A DNA stretch of 64,000 nucleotides from Nitrospira sp. (GTDB lineage Bacteria; Nitrospirota; Nitrospiria; Nitrospirales; UBA8639): assembly GCA_011523385.1 (NCBI GenBank), contig WTGX01000007.1, forward strand, positions 1 to 64,000. Reading direction: 5' to 3'. Made by a program: the position numbers and the translations under genes. The notes beneath the pieces are model-generated. The model had not been told where the DNA came from. It saw only the letters and a list, made by a program, of their open reading frames with translations, and searched no databases. Shown in pieces: positions 51,240 to 60,069 of this stretch (the stretch's first letter is position 1; each line of letters starts with the position of its first letter).

Positions 51240-52172
51240 ATGCGTTGTCGAAAATGCACTTATCCCGCGGTCATCAAAATGCCCAGGCACAATACCTCGT
51301 TGTGCAAAGCCTGCTTTACCGAATTCGTGCATAACCAGGTCCGCCGCGCCGTCAAGGCCCACCGGATGTTCACTGCCGACGACCGCATCCTGGTCGCCGT
51401 CTCCGGGGGCAAGGACAGTCTTACCCTCTGGGCCATCCTGCTGAAACTCGGCTACCGGGCCGACGCCCTGTACGTGGATCTGGGCATCGGTGATTACTCG
51501 ATCCTATCCCGGCAAAAGATCCAACGTTTCGCCGACGCCGTGGCCGCCACCTACCAAACGAACCTCCACGTTCATACAGTGGAGCAGGAGCAGGGCGCCG
51601 GCATCCGCGAGTTGGCGACCCTGGTCCACCGGCCGACCTGCGCCACCTGCGGAACCATGAAACGCTACCAGTTCAACCGCGTGGCCGTCGAACAGGACTA
51701 CGACGTCATGGCAACCGGTCACAACCTGGACGATGAAGCGGCCAGGCTCCTGGGCAACGTCCTGCATTGGCAGACGGATTACCTGGACAAACAAACACCG
51801 GCGTTGCCTGCTTCACTCGGCGGATTCGCCAGGAAGGTCAAGCCCCTGTATCGCCTGACCGAGCGGGAAATCGCGGCCTATGCGGTCATCCATCACATCG
51901 ATTACATCGTGGATGAATGCCCCATGGCCAAAGGCTCCAAGATGTTGGCTTACAAACACGCATTGAATCGCTTGGAAGCCGAATCGCCTGGAACCAAGCA
52001 TGCCTTTTACCTGACCTTTCTGGATCGTCAAGCCAAACAGCAGGAAACGAACGGGAAAATTGCCGAACGGGATCAAGAACGCCTCCATCCCTGTACGACC
52101 TGCGGGCAACCCACCTCCACGGAAGTCTGCTCCTACTGCCAAATGATGGCCAAAGCCAGGGCCCACGTCTGA
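51240..52172 (+). CDS. TtuA/Ncs6-like tRNA 2-thiolation protein
   Basis: From ATG 51240 the protein has about 310 residues. An N-terminal zinc finger (MRCRKCTYPAV...SLCKACF) is followed by the PP-loop LVAVSGGKDSLTLW, the internal cysteines PTCATCGTMKRYQFN and ATGHNLDDEA, and a C-terminal zinc finger (CTTCGQPTSTEVCSYC). This is the TtuA/Ncs6 arrangement, in which ATP activates the tRNA and sulfur comes from a carrier such as TtuB. The preceding gene encodes such a carrier. The position modified (for example U54 in thermophiles, U34 in eukaryotes) is not known here. Confidence 0.9.
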   Translation: MRCRKCTYPAVIKMPRHNTSLCKACFTEFVHNQVRRAVKAHRMFTADDRILVAVSGGKDSLTLWAILLKLGYRADALYVDLGIGDYSILSRQKIQRFADAVAATYQTNLHVHTVEQEQGAGIRELATLVHRPTCATCGTMKRYQFNRVAVEQDYDVMATGHNLDDEAARLLGNVLHWQTDYLDKQTPALPASLGGFARKVKPLYRLTEREIAAYAVIHHIDYIVDECPMAKGSKMLAYKHALNRLEAESPGTKHAFYLTFLDRQAKQQETNGKIAERDQERLHPCTTCGQPTSTEVCSYCQMMAKARAHV

Positions 52173-52272
52173 CAATCCAGGAGATAAGAGACGGTTACAT
52201 AGACCGCACGCCACATGCGTTCTTCTTTTCAGCTATCGTATAACGTCGAGGATGACGGCAAGATGCGTGAGA

Positions 52273-52347
52273 CGTCATTCCTGCGGAAGCAGGAATCCAG
52301 CGTCTTTCTGCGTTGAACAAGAAAAAAGCAAAGACACTGGATTCCCC
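52273..52347. repeat. Dispersed palindromic repeat, copy 2 (intact)
   Basis: CGTCATTCCTGCGGAAGCAGGAATCC, then a long stem GGAATCCAGcGTCTTT / AAAGACaCTGGATTCC around a 22-base loop containing GAACAAGAAAAAAGC. It matches the two halves flanking the IS30 element near 47.5 and 48.6 kb. Confidence 0.75.
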
Positions 52348-52475
52348 TTTTTTAACATTTATCTCATTTTATAAATATTTTACATTTTGTAAACTTTATT
52401 ACATTTATTTATTTTTGTAACATTTGTAAACATTTTAAATTTTCTTTCATTTTTTAAAGTTTACAATCTTCATTT
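52348..52475. other. Extremely AT-rich tract with TTTACA/TGTAAA motifs
   Basis: About 125 bases almost wholly A and T, with repeated TTTACA and TGTAAA words (for example TTTACATTTTGTAAA near 52390). It contrasts with the GC-rich genes on either side and has no coding frame. Transcription or DNA-bending effects on ilvD are possible. Confidence 0.6.
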
Positions 52476-52635
52476 CAGAAAGACCCACCTGTCATTTTGG
52501 CTTCCGGCGAGACGCCCACGAATTGACCGGACCGATTCCACTATGCCACATTCGGTTTTCGTGTATCGGATTGCATAGGGACGGCACAGGGGCCGTCCCC
52601 TACAAAAAAGGATAAAGAGATAGTCGGAGGGTTTT

Positions 52636-54306
52636 ATGGCTTCGGATCTGAAACACAAGAGTCGTGAGTTGACCGATGGACCCGGACGGGCGCCGGCCCG
52701 GGCCATGTTGCGGGCCGTGGGGCTTCGGGATGAGGATTTTGATAAACCGCTCGTGGCCGTGGCGAATACCTGGTCAGAGGTGACGCCCTGCAATTTCCAT
52801 TTGCGCGACATTGCGGACAAGGTCAAGGCGGGTATCCGCGAGGCCGGCGGGGTGCCCCTCGAGTTCAACAGCATCGTGATATCGGACGGTATCAGTATGG
52901 GTACCGAGGGCATGAAGACCTCCCTGATCAGCCGTGAAGTCGTGGCCGATTCCATCGAATTGGTGGTGCGCGGGCATTTGTTCGACGCCGTGGTGGCGAT
53001 CTCCGGGTGCGATAAAACCATTCCCGGCACCGTCATGGCCCTGGCCCGGCTCAATCTCCCGTCGCTGATGCTGTACGGCGGCTCCATCATGCCCGGCCGC
53101 TTCCAGGACCGGAACGTCTCGATCCAGGAAGTTTTCGAGGCCGTGGGCGCCCACGCACGCGGGACCATGTCGGATGCCGACCTGCACGATCTCGAGAGTC
53201 ATGCCTGCCCGGGAGCAGGCTCCTGCGGCGGGCAGTTTACCGCCAATACCATGTCGATTGCCTTCGAGTTCCTGGGCATCTCCCCGATGGGATTCAACGG
53301 CGTTCCCGCTTTGGATCCCCACAAGGAATCCGTCTCAGCCCAATGCGGGCATCTCGTGATGAACCTGTTGAAACGCGACCTTCGGCCCAAGGACATTCTC
53401 ACGCGGGACGCCCTGGAAAACGCGATTGCCGCGGTGGCGTCCACCGGCGGCTCCACGAACGCGGTGCTGCACCTCTTGGCCGTGGCCCATGAAATCGGCG
53501 TGGCCCTGGACATCGACGATTTCGATGCCGTCAACCAACGGATACCCCTGATCGCGGATTTGAAACCGGGCGGCCGGTACATGGCCGCGGACTTGTATCA
53601 AGCCGGAGGTACCCGTCTCGTGGCCAAACGCTTGATCGAGGCCGGCCTGCTCAAAGGCGAGTGTGTGACCGTTACGGGACGCACCATCAAGGAAGAAACC
53701 GAAACCGCCTCGGAAACACCGGGGCAAGAAGTCCTCTATCGCCCGGAGGAGCCGATCAAGACCACGGGCGGCCTCGTGATCCTGCACGGCAACCTGGCAC
53801 CAGACGGGTGCGTAGTCAAAGTCGCGGGCCACAGCAAACTGACTCATACCGGTCCGGCCAAGGTGTTTGAATGCGAAGAAGACGCTTTCGCCGCGGTGCA
53901 GAATAGAGAGATCGTGGACAACGACGTGGTCGTGATCCGGTATGAAGGTCCTCAAGGGGGACCGGGTATGCGGGAAATGCTGGGAGTGACCAGTGCCATT
54001 GTCGGCGCCGGCCTTGGTGAAACCGTGGCCCTGCTTACGGACGGCCGGTTTTCCGGTGCCACGCACGGCATGATGGCCGGCCACGTAACACCTGAAGCCA
54101 CCAAAGGCGGTCCCATTGCCGTGGTTCGCAATGGCGACACGATTACGTTCGACGTGCCCAACCGGCGCCTTGACGTGCAGCTTTCCCCCGATGAAATGGC
54201 CGGCCGGTTGCAGCAATGGACCGCGCCGCCGCCGAGGTACACGAGCGGAGTTCTCGCCAAGTACGCCCGTACCGTTTCATCGGCGTCCAAGGGCGCGGTG
54301 ACCTGA
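52636..54306 (+). CDS. ilvD: Dihydroxy-acid dehydratase
   Basis: The 556-residue IlvD/Edd-family enzyme has Cys ligands of the iron-sulfur cluster in [23 protein letters not shown] and [19 protein letters not shown], plus [44 protein letters not shown] and [17 protein letters not shown]. It converts dihydroxy-isovalerate and dihydroxy-methylvalerate to the keto acids of valine and isoleucine synthesis. GGAGGGTTTT precedes the ATG. Other ilv genes are not nearby. Confidence 0.96.
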   Translation: MASDLKHKSRELTDGPGRAPARAMLRAVGLRDEDFDKPLVAVANTWSEVTPCNFHLRDIADKVKAGIREAGGVPLEFNSIVISDGISMGTEGMKTSLISREVVADSIELVVRGHLFDAVVAISGCDKTIPGTVMALARLNLPSLMLYGGSIMPGRFQDRNVSIQEVFEAVGAHARGTMSDADLHDLESHACPGAGSCGGQFTANTMSIAFEFLGISPMGFNGVPALDPHKESVSAQCGHLVMNLLKRDLRPKDILTRDALENAIAAVASTGGSTNAVLHLLAVAHEIGVALDIDDFDAVNQRIPLIADLKPGGRYMAADLYQAGGTRLVAKRLIEAGLLKGECVTVTGRTIKEETETASETPGQEVLYRPEEPIKTTGGLVILHGNLAPDGCVVKVAGHSKLTHTGPAKVFECEEDAFAAVQNREIVDNDVVVIRYEGPQGGPGMREMLGVTSAIVGAGLGETVALLTDGRFSGATHGMMAGHVTPEATKGGPIAVVRNGDTITFDVPNRRLDVQLSPDEMAGRLQQWTAPPPRYTSGVLAKYARTVSSASKGAVT

Positions 54307-54351
54307 CGAGGTTCCGGGTGGACGCCGCATGAGAGTGAAGTGCGGCCCTTA

Positions 54352-54416
54352 CATTCTCCCCCTCACCCCAGCCCCCGGATCAAGGGGCAGGCCCTTTCCC
54401 GCCAAGGGAGAGGGAG
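54352..54416. repeat. CCCCTCACCCCAGCCC...AAGGGAGAGGG type intergenic repeat
   Basis: The stretch between the convergent ilvD and cytochrome genes has the C-rich then G-rich layout of common dispersed intergenic repeats (TTCTCCCCCTCACCCCAGCC, then CAAGGGAGAGGG) and can fold into an imperfect stem. No second copy was noticed in the window. It may serve as a terminator for both genes. Confidence 0.5.
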
Positions 54417-54425
54417 TTGGTGGGG

Positions 54426-55676
54426 TTATCCTGCGGTTTTCTTGAATTCTTTCAGGAGAATATTTTCCTTAAAGCGAATGATTTGGACGGGCTTGAATGC
54501 TCGATCTTTCTTCCCCAGGGCGGCCCGCTGTTCGACTTCCTTCACGAACGCGTCAGGCCCGTAAATGGGGGCGTAGGTCATGGTGACGATCACGTCCATG
54601 GACGGGGCGTTCCTGGGAGTCGGGAAGGTAAAGGTTTCGACCCGTTGCTCTTCGGGCTTGAGAACGCTGTCTTTCAATACCTTGGCGGCTTCGAAGTCGA
54701 AGACGGTGGATTTCCCGTCTTTGGTTCCAAACACCCGTTCATAGTAGCGTTTTTCCCCGTAGGCTTTCCGCAGATTTTTCCCCAGGATCGTCAGATCGAG
54801 TTCCACGCGGGACCACCCCGGATGGGGTAACGGCAGGTTATGCGGGACCAGGCTCTGGACCGTGACCTTGACTTCTGACTCTTCACCTTTGACTTCGGTC
54901 TCGACCTTCACTTTCACGGCATCGGCACGTACCTTGCCAAACCGGCCGGGGAAACTGTGGTTCGAAATTTTCCGATTCCGTTCTCCGTTGGCCGACTCGC
55001 CGAAGGCTTCGGGCATATGGCAGGACTGGCAATTTTTTCCAGACTTTTGGGTTTCGGTCTTCTGCCAGGGACCCAGTAAGTCCGGCAGTTTTTCATGGCC
55101 CGGCAAGTTTTCGTGACAGGTTACGCAGTATTGTGATTGGCTGTAGAGTTCCGTGGGAACGGATTGATGCGCCAGATTTTCGACCGGTTTTTTATAGCTG
55201 CCGAAGACGGTCCGTTCCAGTTGATAGGCCGGGTGCGGCGGATGCCGTTCCGGGTCCACGTCCTTGATCAGGTGGCATTGCGAACATCCCACCCCGTCCA
55301 ACCGGGGATCGCCGGATTCTATTTCCTTGATATAGACGCGCGCATGCTCCGGATACTCCAACACGCTCGGCGCGTGGCACCGAAAACACATTTTGCCTTC
55401 TTCGTCACCGGAACTCGACGTGTACCGTTCCAGCGAGACACGAAAAGGTGAACTCAAAATCGACCGGGATTGGGCGGAAGCCTCCCATTCCTCAAACACG
55501 CGCAGGTGGCACCGCTTGCATTTCCGGGAATGCGGGAACGCCTTTGCCATCGGTTTCTTCGCGCTTTTCTCAGCGGCCGCTGTTTGGGACACGGGGACAT
55601 CAACGGCAAACGTGAGCACGGTGACCGCCATAAACGTGCCGGTAGCCCAACTCAGTGCATGGATAAATTTTTGCAT
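54426..55676 (-). CDS. Five-haem cytochrome c with C-terminal beta domain (second of a pair)
   Basis: The 416-residue protein has a signal peptide (MQKFIHALSWATGTFMAVTVLTFAVDVPVSQTAAA) and five CxxCH motifs: CKRCH, CFRCH, CSQCH, CVTCH, CQSCH. The first is followed by LRVFEEWEAS, as in the c554-like family. Residues about 240-416 are haem-free and beta-rich (VKVKVETEVKGEESEVKVTVQSLVPHNLPLPHPGW). The layout matches the neighbour at 55727 and the cytochrome at 15805. It is the last gene of the nine-gene operon, 50 bp after its partner. Likely a periplasmic electron-transfer partner of the NxrC-like system. Confidence 0.88.
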   Translation of the reverse strand: MQKFIHALSWATGTFMAVTVLTFAVDVPVSQTAAAEKSAKKPMAKAFPHSRKCKRCHLRVFEEWEASAQSRSILSSPFRVSLERYTSSSGDEEGKMCFRCHAPSVLEYPEHARVYIKEIESGDPRLDGVGCSQCHLIKDVDPERHPPHPAYQLERTVFGSYKKPVENLAHQSVPTELYSQSQYCVTCHENLPGHEKLPDLLGPWQKTETQKSGKNCQSCHMPEAFGESANGERNRKISNHSFPGRFGKVRADAVKVKVETEVKGEESEVKVTVQSLVPHNLPLPHPGWSRVELDLTILGKNLRKAYGEKRYYERVFGTKDGKSTVFDFEAAKVLKDSVLKPEEQRVETFTFPTPRNAPSMDVIVTMTYAPIYGPDAFVKEVEQRAALGKKDRAFKPVQIIRFKENILLKEFKKTAG

Positions 55677-55726
55677 GAAGTTGCCCTCAATCGATCAAGT
55701 TGGCATACGTGAAACGATAAGGCCAC

Positions 55727-57073
55727 TTATAAGGATTTCGTCCGGAACGTCAGGAGTCGTTGCGATGAGTAATCCTTGATGATCTCCGCGGCTTTCTTTT
55801 TCTCCCGTTCGTTTTTCAGGGTCCCCAGATACTGGTCAAGCAATGCCTGGCCCGGTTCGGGAATCAACGCATAATTTAAGGAGGCCTCCACGTAACTCGG
55901 CACGGAACCCTCCCTGACCTGTATGGAGAACGGGACTTTCCGCGTGGTTCCTCCGTTGACGAGGGGGTTGGGAATCGGCCCGCGAAGAATTTTGTCAAAC
56001 GGCAAACCGAATCGTTCCTGCTTGGTCCCGAGTACGTGCCCTTCGGCGTCCTTGACCGTGATGGTCACGAAAAACTGCTTCAACACGGGGTCACCGCCGG
56101 GAAACACGTGAGGAAGACTCCCGTTCCTGACCAATACCCTGCCCTCCACACCATTCGCCGACTGCTTGACCTCAAGATCCACGCGCGGAAACCATTCGGC
56201 TTGCAGGTTTCGATTGCTGAGCATGATGCCCGGGATTACGATCCCTTGAAACCAATGCCGTCCGATGGGCCGCGTGAGCGAGCCGCGTTGCGAGGTGGAA
56301 CTCCCCGTGGACCGCTCCATGTGGCAATCCTGACAAATCGTTCCTTTCAGGATTTGTCCGGGTAGTTCGGCCTTGCTCACGTCTTTGACTTTACTGAAAT
56401 GACAAGACGCACAAAATTGAGCGCCCTTATACACCTGAGCCTGTTTCGAGGGATGCACCAAATTTTCTTCGGCATCGGCATAGGGGCCGAAAAAGGTGTT
56501 TCCCGGATTGATCTTGAATGCCGGAACCTCCCCGTTATTTTCCTTGACCGAATCGATCAGATGACAGGACGAACAACTGATCCCTTCCGCGCCATGGGTC
56601 TTCTTCGCCCGCCTGCCCCGTCTTTTCGGCTTTTCCGACAGGACCTGGGTGATGAACTTTTCCGTATGTTGCGGGAACACCGTTACGGCCGGCGCATGAC
56701 ACGAGAGACACCGGGTTTTTTCTTCCACGGTCGGTCCCGTTTGCAGCCACAGGCCGAGGACGGTTTGAAACACGGGAGACGTGAGCGCGGTCCCGTGCAA
56801 CAGGGCCCCATCCACCCGCCCGAACGTTTTGAGGTCGGGAGTTTGCTCGCGCATCCCTTTCCATTCCTCGTAGTGACGATCATGACATTGTTTGCAATGA
56901 TCTGACGGCAGAAAGATTTCCTCGATTTCCTTGATCCACTTGTGGGTTTCAGGAACCTTGGGTGCTTCCTGCGCCATTGCGCAAGGCACCGGAATCCACA
57001 GGATGCCGGCCAGTACGATCAGCAAACAGCTATTCACGTGTCTTTTGGTCAGGCTGTTTCGAAAAGACGGCAT
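55727..57073 (-). CDS. Five-haem cytochrome c with C-terminal beta domain (first of a pair)
   Basis: The 448-residue protein has a signal peptide (VNSCLLIVLAGILWIPVPCAMA) and five CxxCH motifs: CKQCH, CLSCH, CSSCH, CASCH, CQDCH. CHDRHYEEWKGM and the Lys/Arg-rich insert KPKRRGRRAKKTHG lie between. The C-terminal 200 residues are a haem-free beta domain with PHVFPGGDPVLKQFFVTITVKD, similar to the C-terminal domains of the paralogues. The start lies 2 bp after the PDZ gene stop. The two paired cytochromes may form a hetero-complex; that is inference. Confidence 0.88.
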   Translation of the reverse strand: MPSFRNSLTKRHVNSCLLIVLAGILWIPVPCAMAQEAPKVPETHKWIKEIEEIFLPSDHCKQCHDRHYEEWKGMREQTPDLKTFGRVDGALLHGTALTSPVFQTVLGLWLQTGPTVEEKTRCLSCHAPAVTVFPQHTEKFITQVLSEKPKRRGRRAKKTHGAEGISCSSCHLIDSVKENNGEVPAFKINPGNTFFGPYADAEENLVHPSKQAQVYKGAQFCASCHFSKVKDVSKAELPGQILKGTICQDCHMERSTGSSTSQRGSLTRPIGRHWFQGIVIPGIMLSNRNLQAEWFPRVDLEVKQSANGVEGRVLVRNGSLPHVFPGGDPVLKQFFVTITVKDAEGHVLGTKQERFGLPFDKILRGPIPNPLVNGGTTRKVPFSIQVREGSVPSYVEASLNYALIPEPGQALLDQYLGTLKNEREKKKAAEIIKDYSSQRLLTFRTKSL

Positions 57074-57075
57074 GG

Positions 57076-57501
57076 TTAATCTTTCTCAACGCGTACGAAG
57101 TGGAAGTTCAGCCCGCCACCGACACCCTGATCGTCGATGCCGGCCGGTTCAAACGTCGCCACGGAGAAATTCTGAGTCGGCATCGCTTTTTCGAGCGCCT
57201 TTCCCAAATCCAGCATGTTCCGGATGTCCTTTCCGTCCACTTCCTTGATGACGGCCTTGACCTTTATGCCGGCACGATCCGCCGGCGAGCTTCCGATCAC
57301 GCCAAAGACCACCACGCCTTCGGCCTTGGTCAGGCCGAGAACTTCCTTGATTTCTTCATCGACTTCGCCAACGTCGAGGCCGAATTCTTCCGCCAAGACA
57401 TACGCGCGGTCCTCCGTCATGTCTTCCGCCGACGAGAGGACCGGCGCCCACACGAAGCCACTGATGCAAATCGCCAGGATGGCACTGCGGCCGATCATCA
57501 C
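57076..57501 (-). CDS. Small exported PDZ-domain protein
   Basis: The 141-residue protein has a signal peptide (MIGRSAILAICISGFVWAPVLSSA) and one PDZ domain: EVLGLTKAEGVVVFGVIGSSPADRAGIKVKAVIKEVDGKDIRNMLDLGKALEK. No protease domain is attached. ATG at 57498 (second residue of the listed GTG-started ORF) follows GAAAGGTG and is the likelier start. It sits between the NxrC-like and five-haem genes with spacings of 31 and 2 bp. A role in binding C-termini during periplasmic assembly is plausible but inferred. Confidence 0.82.
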   Translation of the reverse strand: MMIGRSAILAICISGFVWAPVLSSAEDMTEDRAYVLAEEFGLDVGEVDEEIKEVLGLTKAEGVVVFGVIGSSPADRAGIKVKAVIKEVDGKDIRNMLDLGKALEKAMPTQNFSVATFEPAGIDDQGVGGGLNFHFVRVEKD

Positions 57502-57532
57502 CTTTCGCCCGCCAAGGCCCCTTTTTCATCCG

Positions 57533-58420
57533 TCATGATTTCTTCGAAGCCACGCCGACCGGATCGACCAGCAGTTGAAGCCAGGACGCCACGGCCTTTT
57601 GTCCGTTTCTTTCTTTATTCTCGCCGTTCCAGACGGCAAAGGCCACGGCTTGCATGCGGCCGGGGACCAGGAGAGCTTCATTTTCCGTGTCATCCCCGTC
57701 TTTGGTCAATGGACGCTTCATCACCACTCGCCAGAACCCTTTGTCCCATTCTGCTTCGCCTTTGACCTTGCCTTGCCGGTTCTTGCTCGTCAACGTACTG
57801 AACCCGCCACCGATGAGATCTTCGACCGAAGAGGGACGTCGAGGAATCACTTCGAACTTGCGAATCCCTCTCTTCTTGCGTCCACGTTCCTTGGCCCTGG
57901 CCTTTCTACGATCCACGTCGCTTTGCCAATCCGCTTTCCAATGCCAGATGTTGACGTAGTGATCCAATTGGCCCATACAGAAAAACGCCGGCGCGTTCCC
58001 CAAGGGAAGGGCTAACGCCGCCCCGTCACGAAAGACGCCGGGGGTCAGTTGTTCATTTTTGGTCGCATCCTGCCATTCCACCAAAAATGCGATGTCTTTG
58101 CCATCATGAACCGATCGCACCGAGATGACCTTGGCGCTGGGTTCCGGCCAAACCGGTCGGGTAATGATCTGGCCGCTAAGGGGAATGGGAATAGGCGCGA
58201 TGGTCTCCCACGCCGCATCGTCAGGCTTCGTGGGCAGCGGACCGTCCGTAAAATGGGACCGGATCATGATCCCTTGAGAACTCACCGCGGGGATCCCGAA
58301 CCAACCAAGCGCCATGGCCAGGCACACAATGCCCGATCCCGTCAAGATCAGCGAACGGGGAAGCCTTCGTTTTGATTTCACGGGACCGTATCCATTGCTT
58401 GATGCAACCGCTTCACTCAT
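57533..58420 (-). CDS. Ethylbenzene-dehydrogenase/NxrC-type haem b subunit, membrane-anchored
   Basis: The 295-residue protein has an uncleaved-looking N-terminal helix (RSLILTGSGIVCLAMALGWFGIPAV). It is followed by the haem-binding gamma-subunit fold of the DMSO-reductase family: VISVRSVHDGKDIAFLVEWQDATKNE, ALALPLGNAPAFFCMGQLDHYVNIWHWKADWQ and FAVWNGENKERNGQKAVASW. In EbdC and relatives a Met and a Lys in the corresponding segments bind haem b; FFCMG and NGQK supply candidates. Such subunits link a molybdopterin alpha-beta enzyme (nitrite oxidoreductase, chlorate reductase) to cytochromes. No catalytic subunit is in the window. Confidence 0.85.
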   Translation of the reverse strand: MSEAVASSNGYGPVKSKRRLPRSLILTGSGIVCLAMALGWFGIPAVSSQGIMIRSHFTDGPLPTKPDDAAWETIAPIPIPLSGQIITRPVWPEPSAKVISVRSVHDGKDIAFLVEWQDATKNEQLTPGVFRDGAALALPLGNAPAFFCMGQLDHYVNIWHWKADWQSDVDRRKARAKERGRKKRGIRKFEVIPRRPSSVEDLIGGGFSTLTSKNRQGKVKGEAEWDKGFWRVVMKRPLTKDGDDTENEALLVPGRMQAVAFAVWNGENKERNGQKAVASWLQLLVDPVGVASKKS

Positions 58421-58429
58421 CTGTCATCC

Positions 58430-59683
58430 CTACCAAAGTTTGACGCGCCGGACTTTATTTTCGTTGCGTTCGCAAATATAGAGATGGCCTTGACCGTCAA
58501 GGGCCAAGCCCGACGGGGCATTTACCACCGCATCCACGGCGAGGTTTCCGTCCCCATGTTTCAGCATCCCCGCGTCTTCCTTGGCTACAAAACGCGCGGC
58601 GCCGCAGCCGCCCATGTTTTTATCCTCGTACCCGCTGTCTCCGTTCCCTGCAATGGTCTCGATCATGCCCGTGGCGGGATTCACTTTACGGATGCGATGA
58701 TTCATCGAATCGGCAATATAAACGTTGAATTCTTCGTCGACAATGGCCGCCTCAGGCACGTTCAACATGGACATCACCGCGGGCTTCCCATCGCCGTCAT
58801 ACCCGAAACGGCACACCCCGGCTACGGTCGAAACCGTATCCGTTTGCGCGTCAATCTTGCGAATACGATTGCTGGCCTTATCCGTCATGTACACGTTTCC
58901 GTGCCGGTCCACGTCAATCGCCACCACGTCCCAGAGCTTCGCTTCCAGAGCCGGACGGCCGTCGTCCAGGTAAGGCGACAGGTCCAAATTATCCGAACAT
59001 TGCGGGCGAAGCCAGCCTTGATCGTCGCTGAAGTCGATGCCGATCGCGTCACCGGACAACACGACCAGGTTTTGTGCGGTCAAAGGGCTGATCCAGTCTT
59101 CATCTTCCCTGGACCAGGTCCCGGCAATCGTGGTCACCATGCCCGTTCGAGGATCGTATTTACGAATACGGTGGGCCTGGGTATCCGCGATATACAGGTT
59201 GTCTTCCGCATCGAAGGCAATGGCCCCGGGATAGGTCAGGTTGACTTCCAACGCCGGACCGTCGCCGTTAAAGCCGGAGTCTCCGGAACCCACGACCGTC
59301 GTTATGATGTCAGTCTCGTGATCAACTTTGCGTATACGGTTACTGCCGGAATCACAGATATACAGATCGTTATTCGAGTCAATCGCCACGCTCAAGGGCA
59401 GATACAGTCCGGCTTCGCTGCAGGGGCCGTAATCTCCGCTGTAACAGGTCTCTCCGATGCCCGCATAGTTATGAATGGTCCCGGCTTCCAAATCAACCCG
59501 CCGCACCCGGTCCGACCCGTTTTCCGCGATGTAGAGCCAGCGCCCTTCCTTGTCGACGCAGATGTGATTGGGTAAGGGAATGCCGGCTTTCTTCGCACGT
59601 TTCCCGTCACCCGTACTCCGGGACTTGCCGTTTCCCGCAAACGTTTCAATTTTTCCGACCGGGGACTCTACGCTCGTTTCCAT
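58430..59683 (-). CDS. NHL-repeat beta-propeller protein
   Basis: The 417-residue protein has at least six NHL-type repeats of the form DxxNxLYIxDxxxxRIRKVDxxTxxxxTVAGxGxxGxxGDG (for example SNNDLYICDSGSNRIRKVDHETDIITTVVG, EDNLYIADTQAHRIRKYDPRTGMVTTIAG, EFNVYIADSMNHRIRKVNPATGMIETIAG). No signal peptide is visible despite the extracytoplasmic look of the family. Export by Tat or an alternative start is not supported by the sequence. It probably acts as a protein-interaction scaffold. It ends 9 bp before the NxrC-like gene. Confidence 0.88.
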   Translation of the reverse strand: METSVESPVGKIETFAGNGKSRSTGDGKRAKKAGIPLPNHICVDKEGRWLYIAENGSDRVRRVDLEAGTIHNYAGIGETCYSGDYGPCSEAGLYLPLSVAIDSNNDLYICDSGSNRIRKVDHETDIITTVVGSGDSGFNGDGPALEVNLTYPGAIAFDAEDNLYIADTQAHRIRKYDPRTGMVTTIAGTWSREDEDWISPLTAQNLVVLSGDAIGIDFSDDQGWLRPQCSDNLDLSPYLDDGRPALEAKLWDVVAIDVDRHGNVYMTDKASNRIRKIDAQTDTVSTVAGVCRFGYDGDGKPAVMSMLNVPEAAIVDEEFNVYIADSMNHRIRKVNPATGMIETIAGNGDSGYEDKNMGGCGAARFVAKEDAGMLKHGDGNLAVDAVVNAPSGLALDGQGHLYICERNENKVRRVKLW

Positions 59684-59725
59684 ACCACGCTCCTGTATGT
59701 GTGCTCGCGCCGGAACCGCAAGCTA

Positions 59726-60037
59726 TTAACTCTTCGGCGTCTCCGCCGGTTCCGGTTGAGTGGCTTGTACCGGAGAAACCGTTTGATCGCCTTGCGGGGC
59801 CGTGGCCGCCGGTGGTGCCGCGTCCGCACCTTGCGGACTCACCCGGGCCTGAGCTTGTTGGTCTGCTATATTCTGCGCCTCAAGATCAACGGCTTCCGCT
59901 TCATTCACGGATTTCTTGAAGCCTTTAATCGCCTTTCCGACCCCCTCACCGAGTTGGGGCAATTTCCCGGCGCCGAATATGATCAGCACAATGAACAATA
60001 TCAGAATCAACTCGGTAAACCCTAAACTCCCGAACAT
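59726..60037 (-). CDS. tatA: Sec-independent translocase subunit TatA
   Basis: The 103-residue protein has the TatA/E layout: short N-terminal [44 protein letters not shown] with membrane helix, FGxxKLP hinge and amphipathic helix. An Ala/Gln/Pro-rich acidic tail of about 55 residues follows. It forms the pore of the Tat system, which exports folded cofactor-containing proteins. Placement inside an NxrC-like operon suggests a dedicated TatA for export of a molybdoenzyme or partner. No tatB or tatC is in the window. Confidence 0.93.
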   Translation of the reverse strand: MFGSLGFTELILILFIVLIIFGAGKLPQLGEGVGKAIKGFKKSVNEAEAVDLEAQNIADQQAQARVSPQGADAAPPAATAPQGDQTVSPVQATQPEPAETPKS

Positions 60038-60069
60038 GATCGTATTCTCCTTTTGAGACAGGAATGCCG

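Larger units (their letters stand above)
52173..52635. other. Intergenic region upstream of ilvD containing a repeat and an AT tract
   Basis: No gene is supported in these 460 bases. They hold the second copy of the dispersed palindromic repeat (52273-52347), an extreme AT-rich tract (about 52348-52475), then normal-composition sequence leading to the ilvD ribosome site GGAGGG. The minus-strand ORF listed over part of it is antisense to ilvD. Confidence 0.6.

Noticed and set aside
53335-54216. 293-residue minus-strand ORF
   Set aside because: Antisense to ilvD; no domain or ribosome site.
58484-59575. 363-residue plus-strand ORF with repeats
   Set aside because: Its periodicity is the shadow of the NHL repeats on the minus strand.
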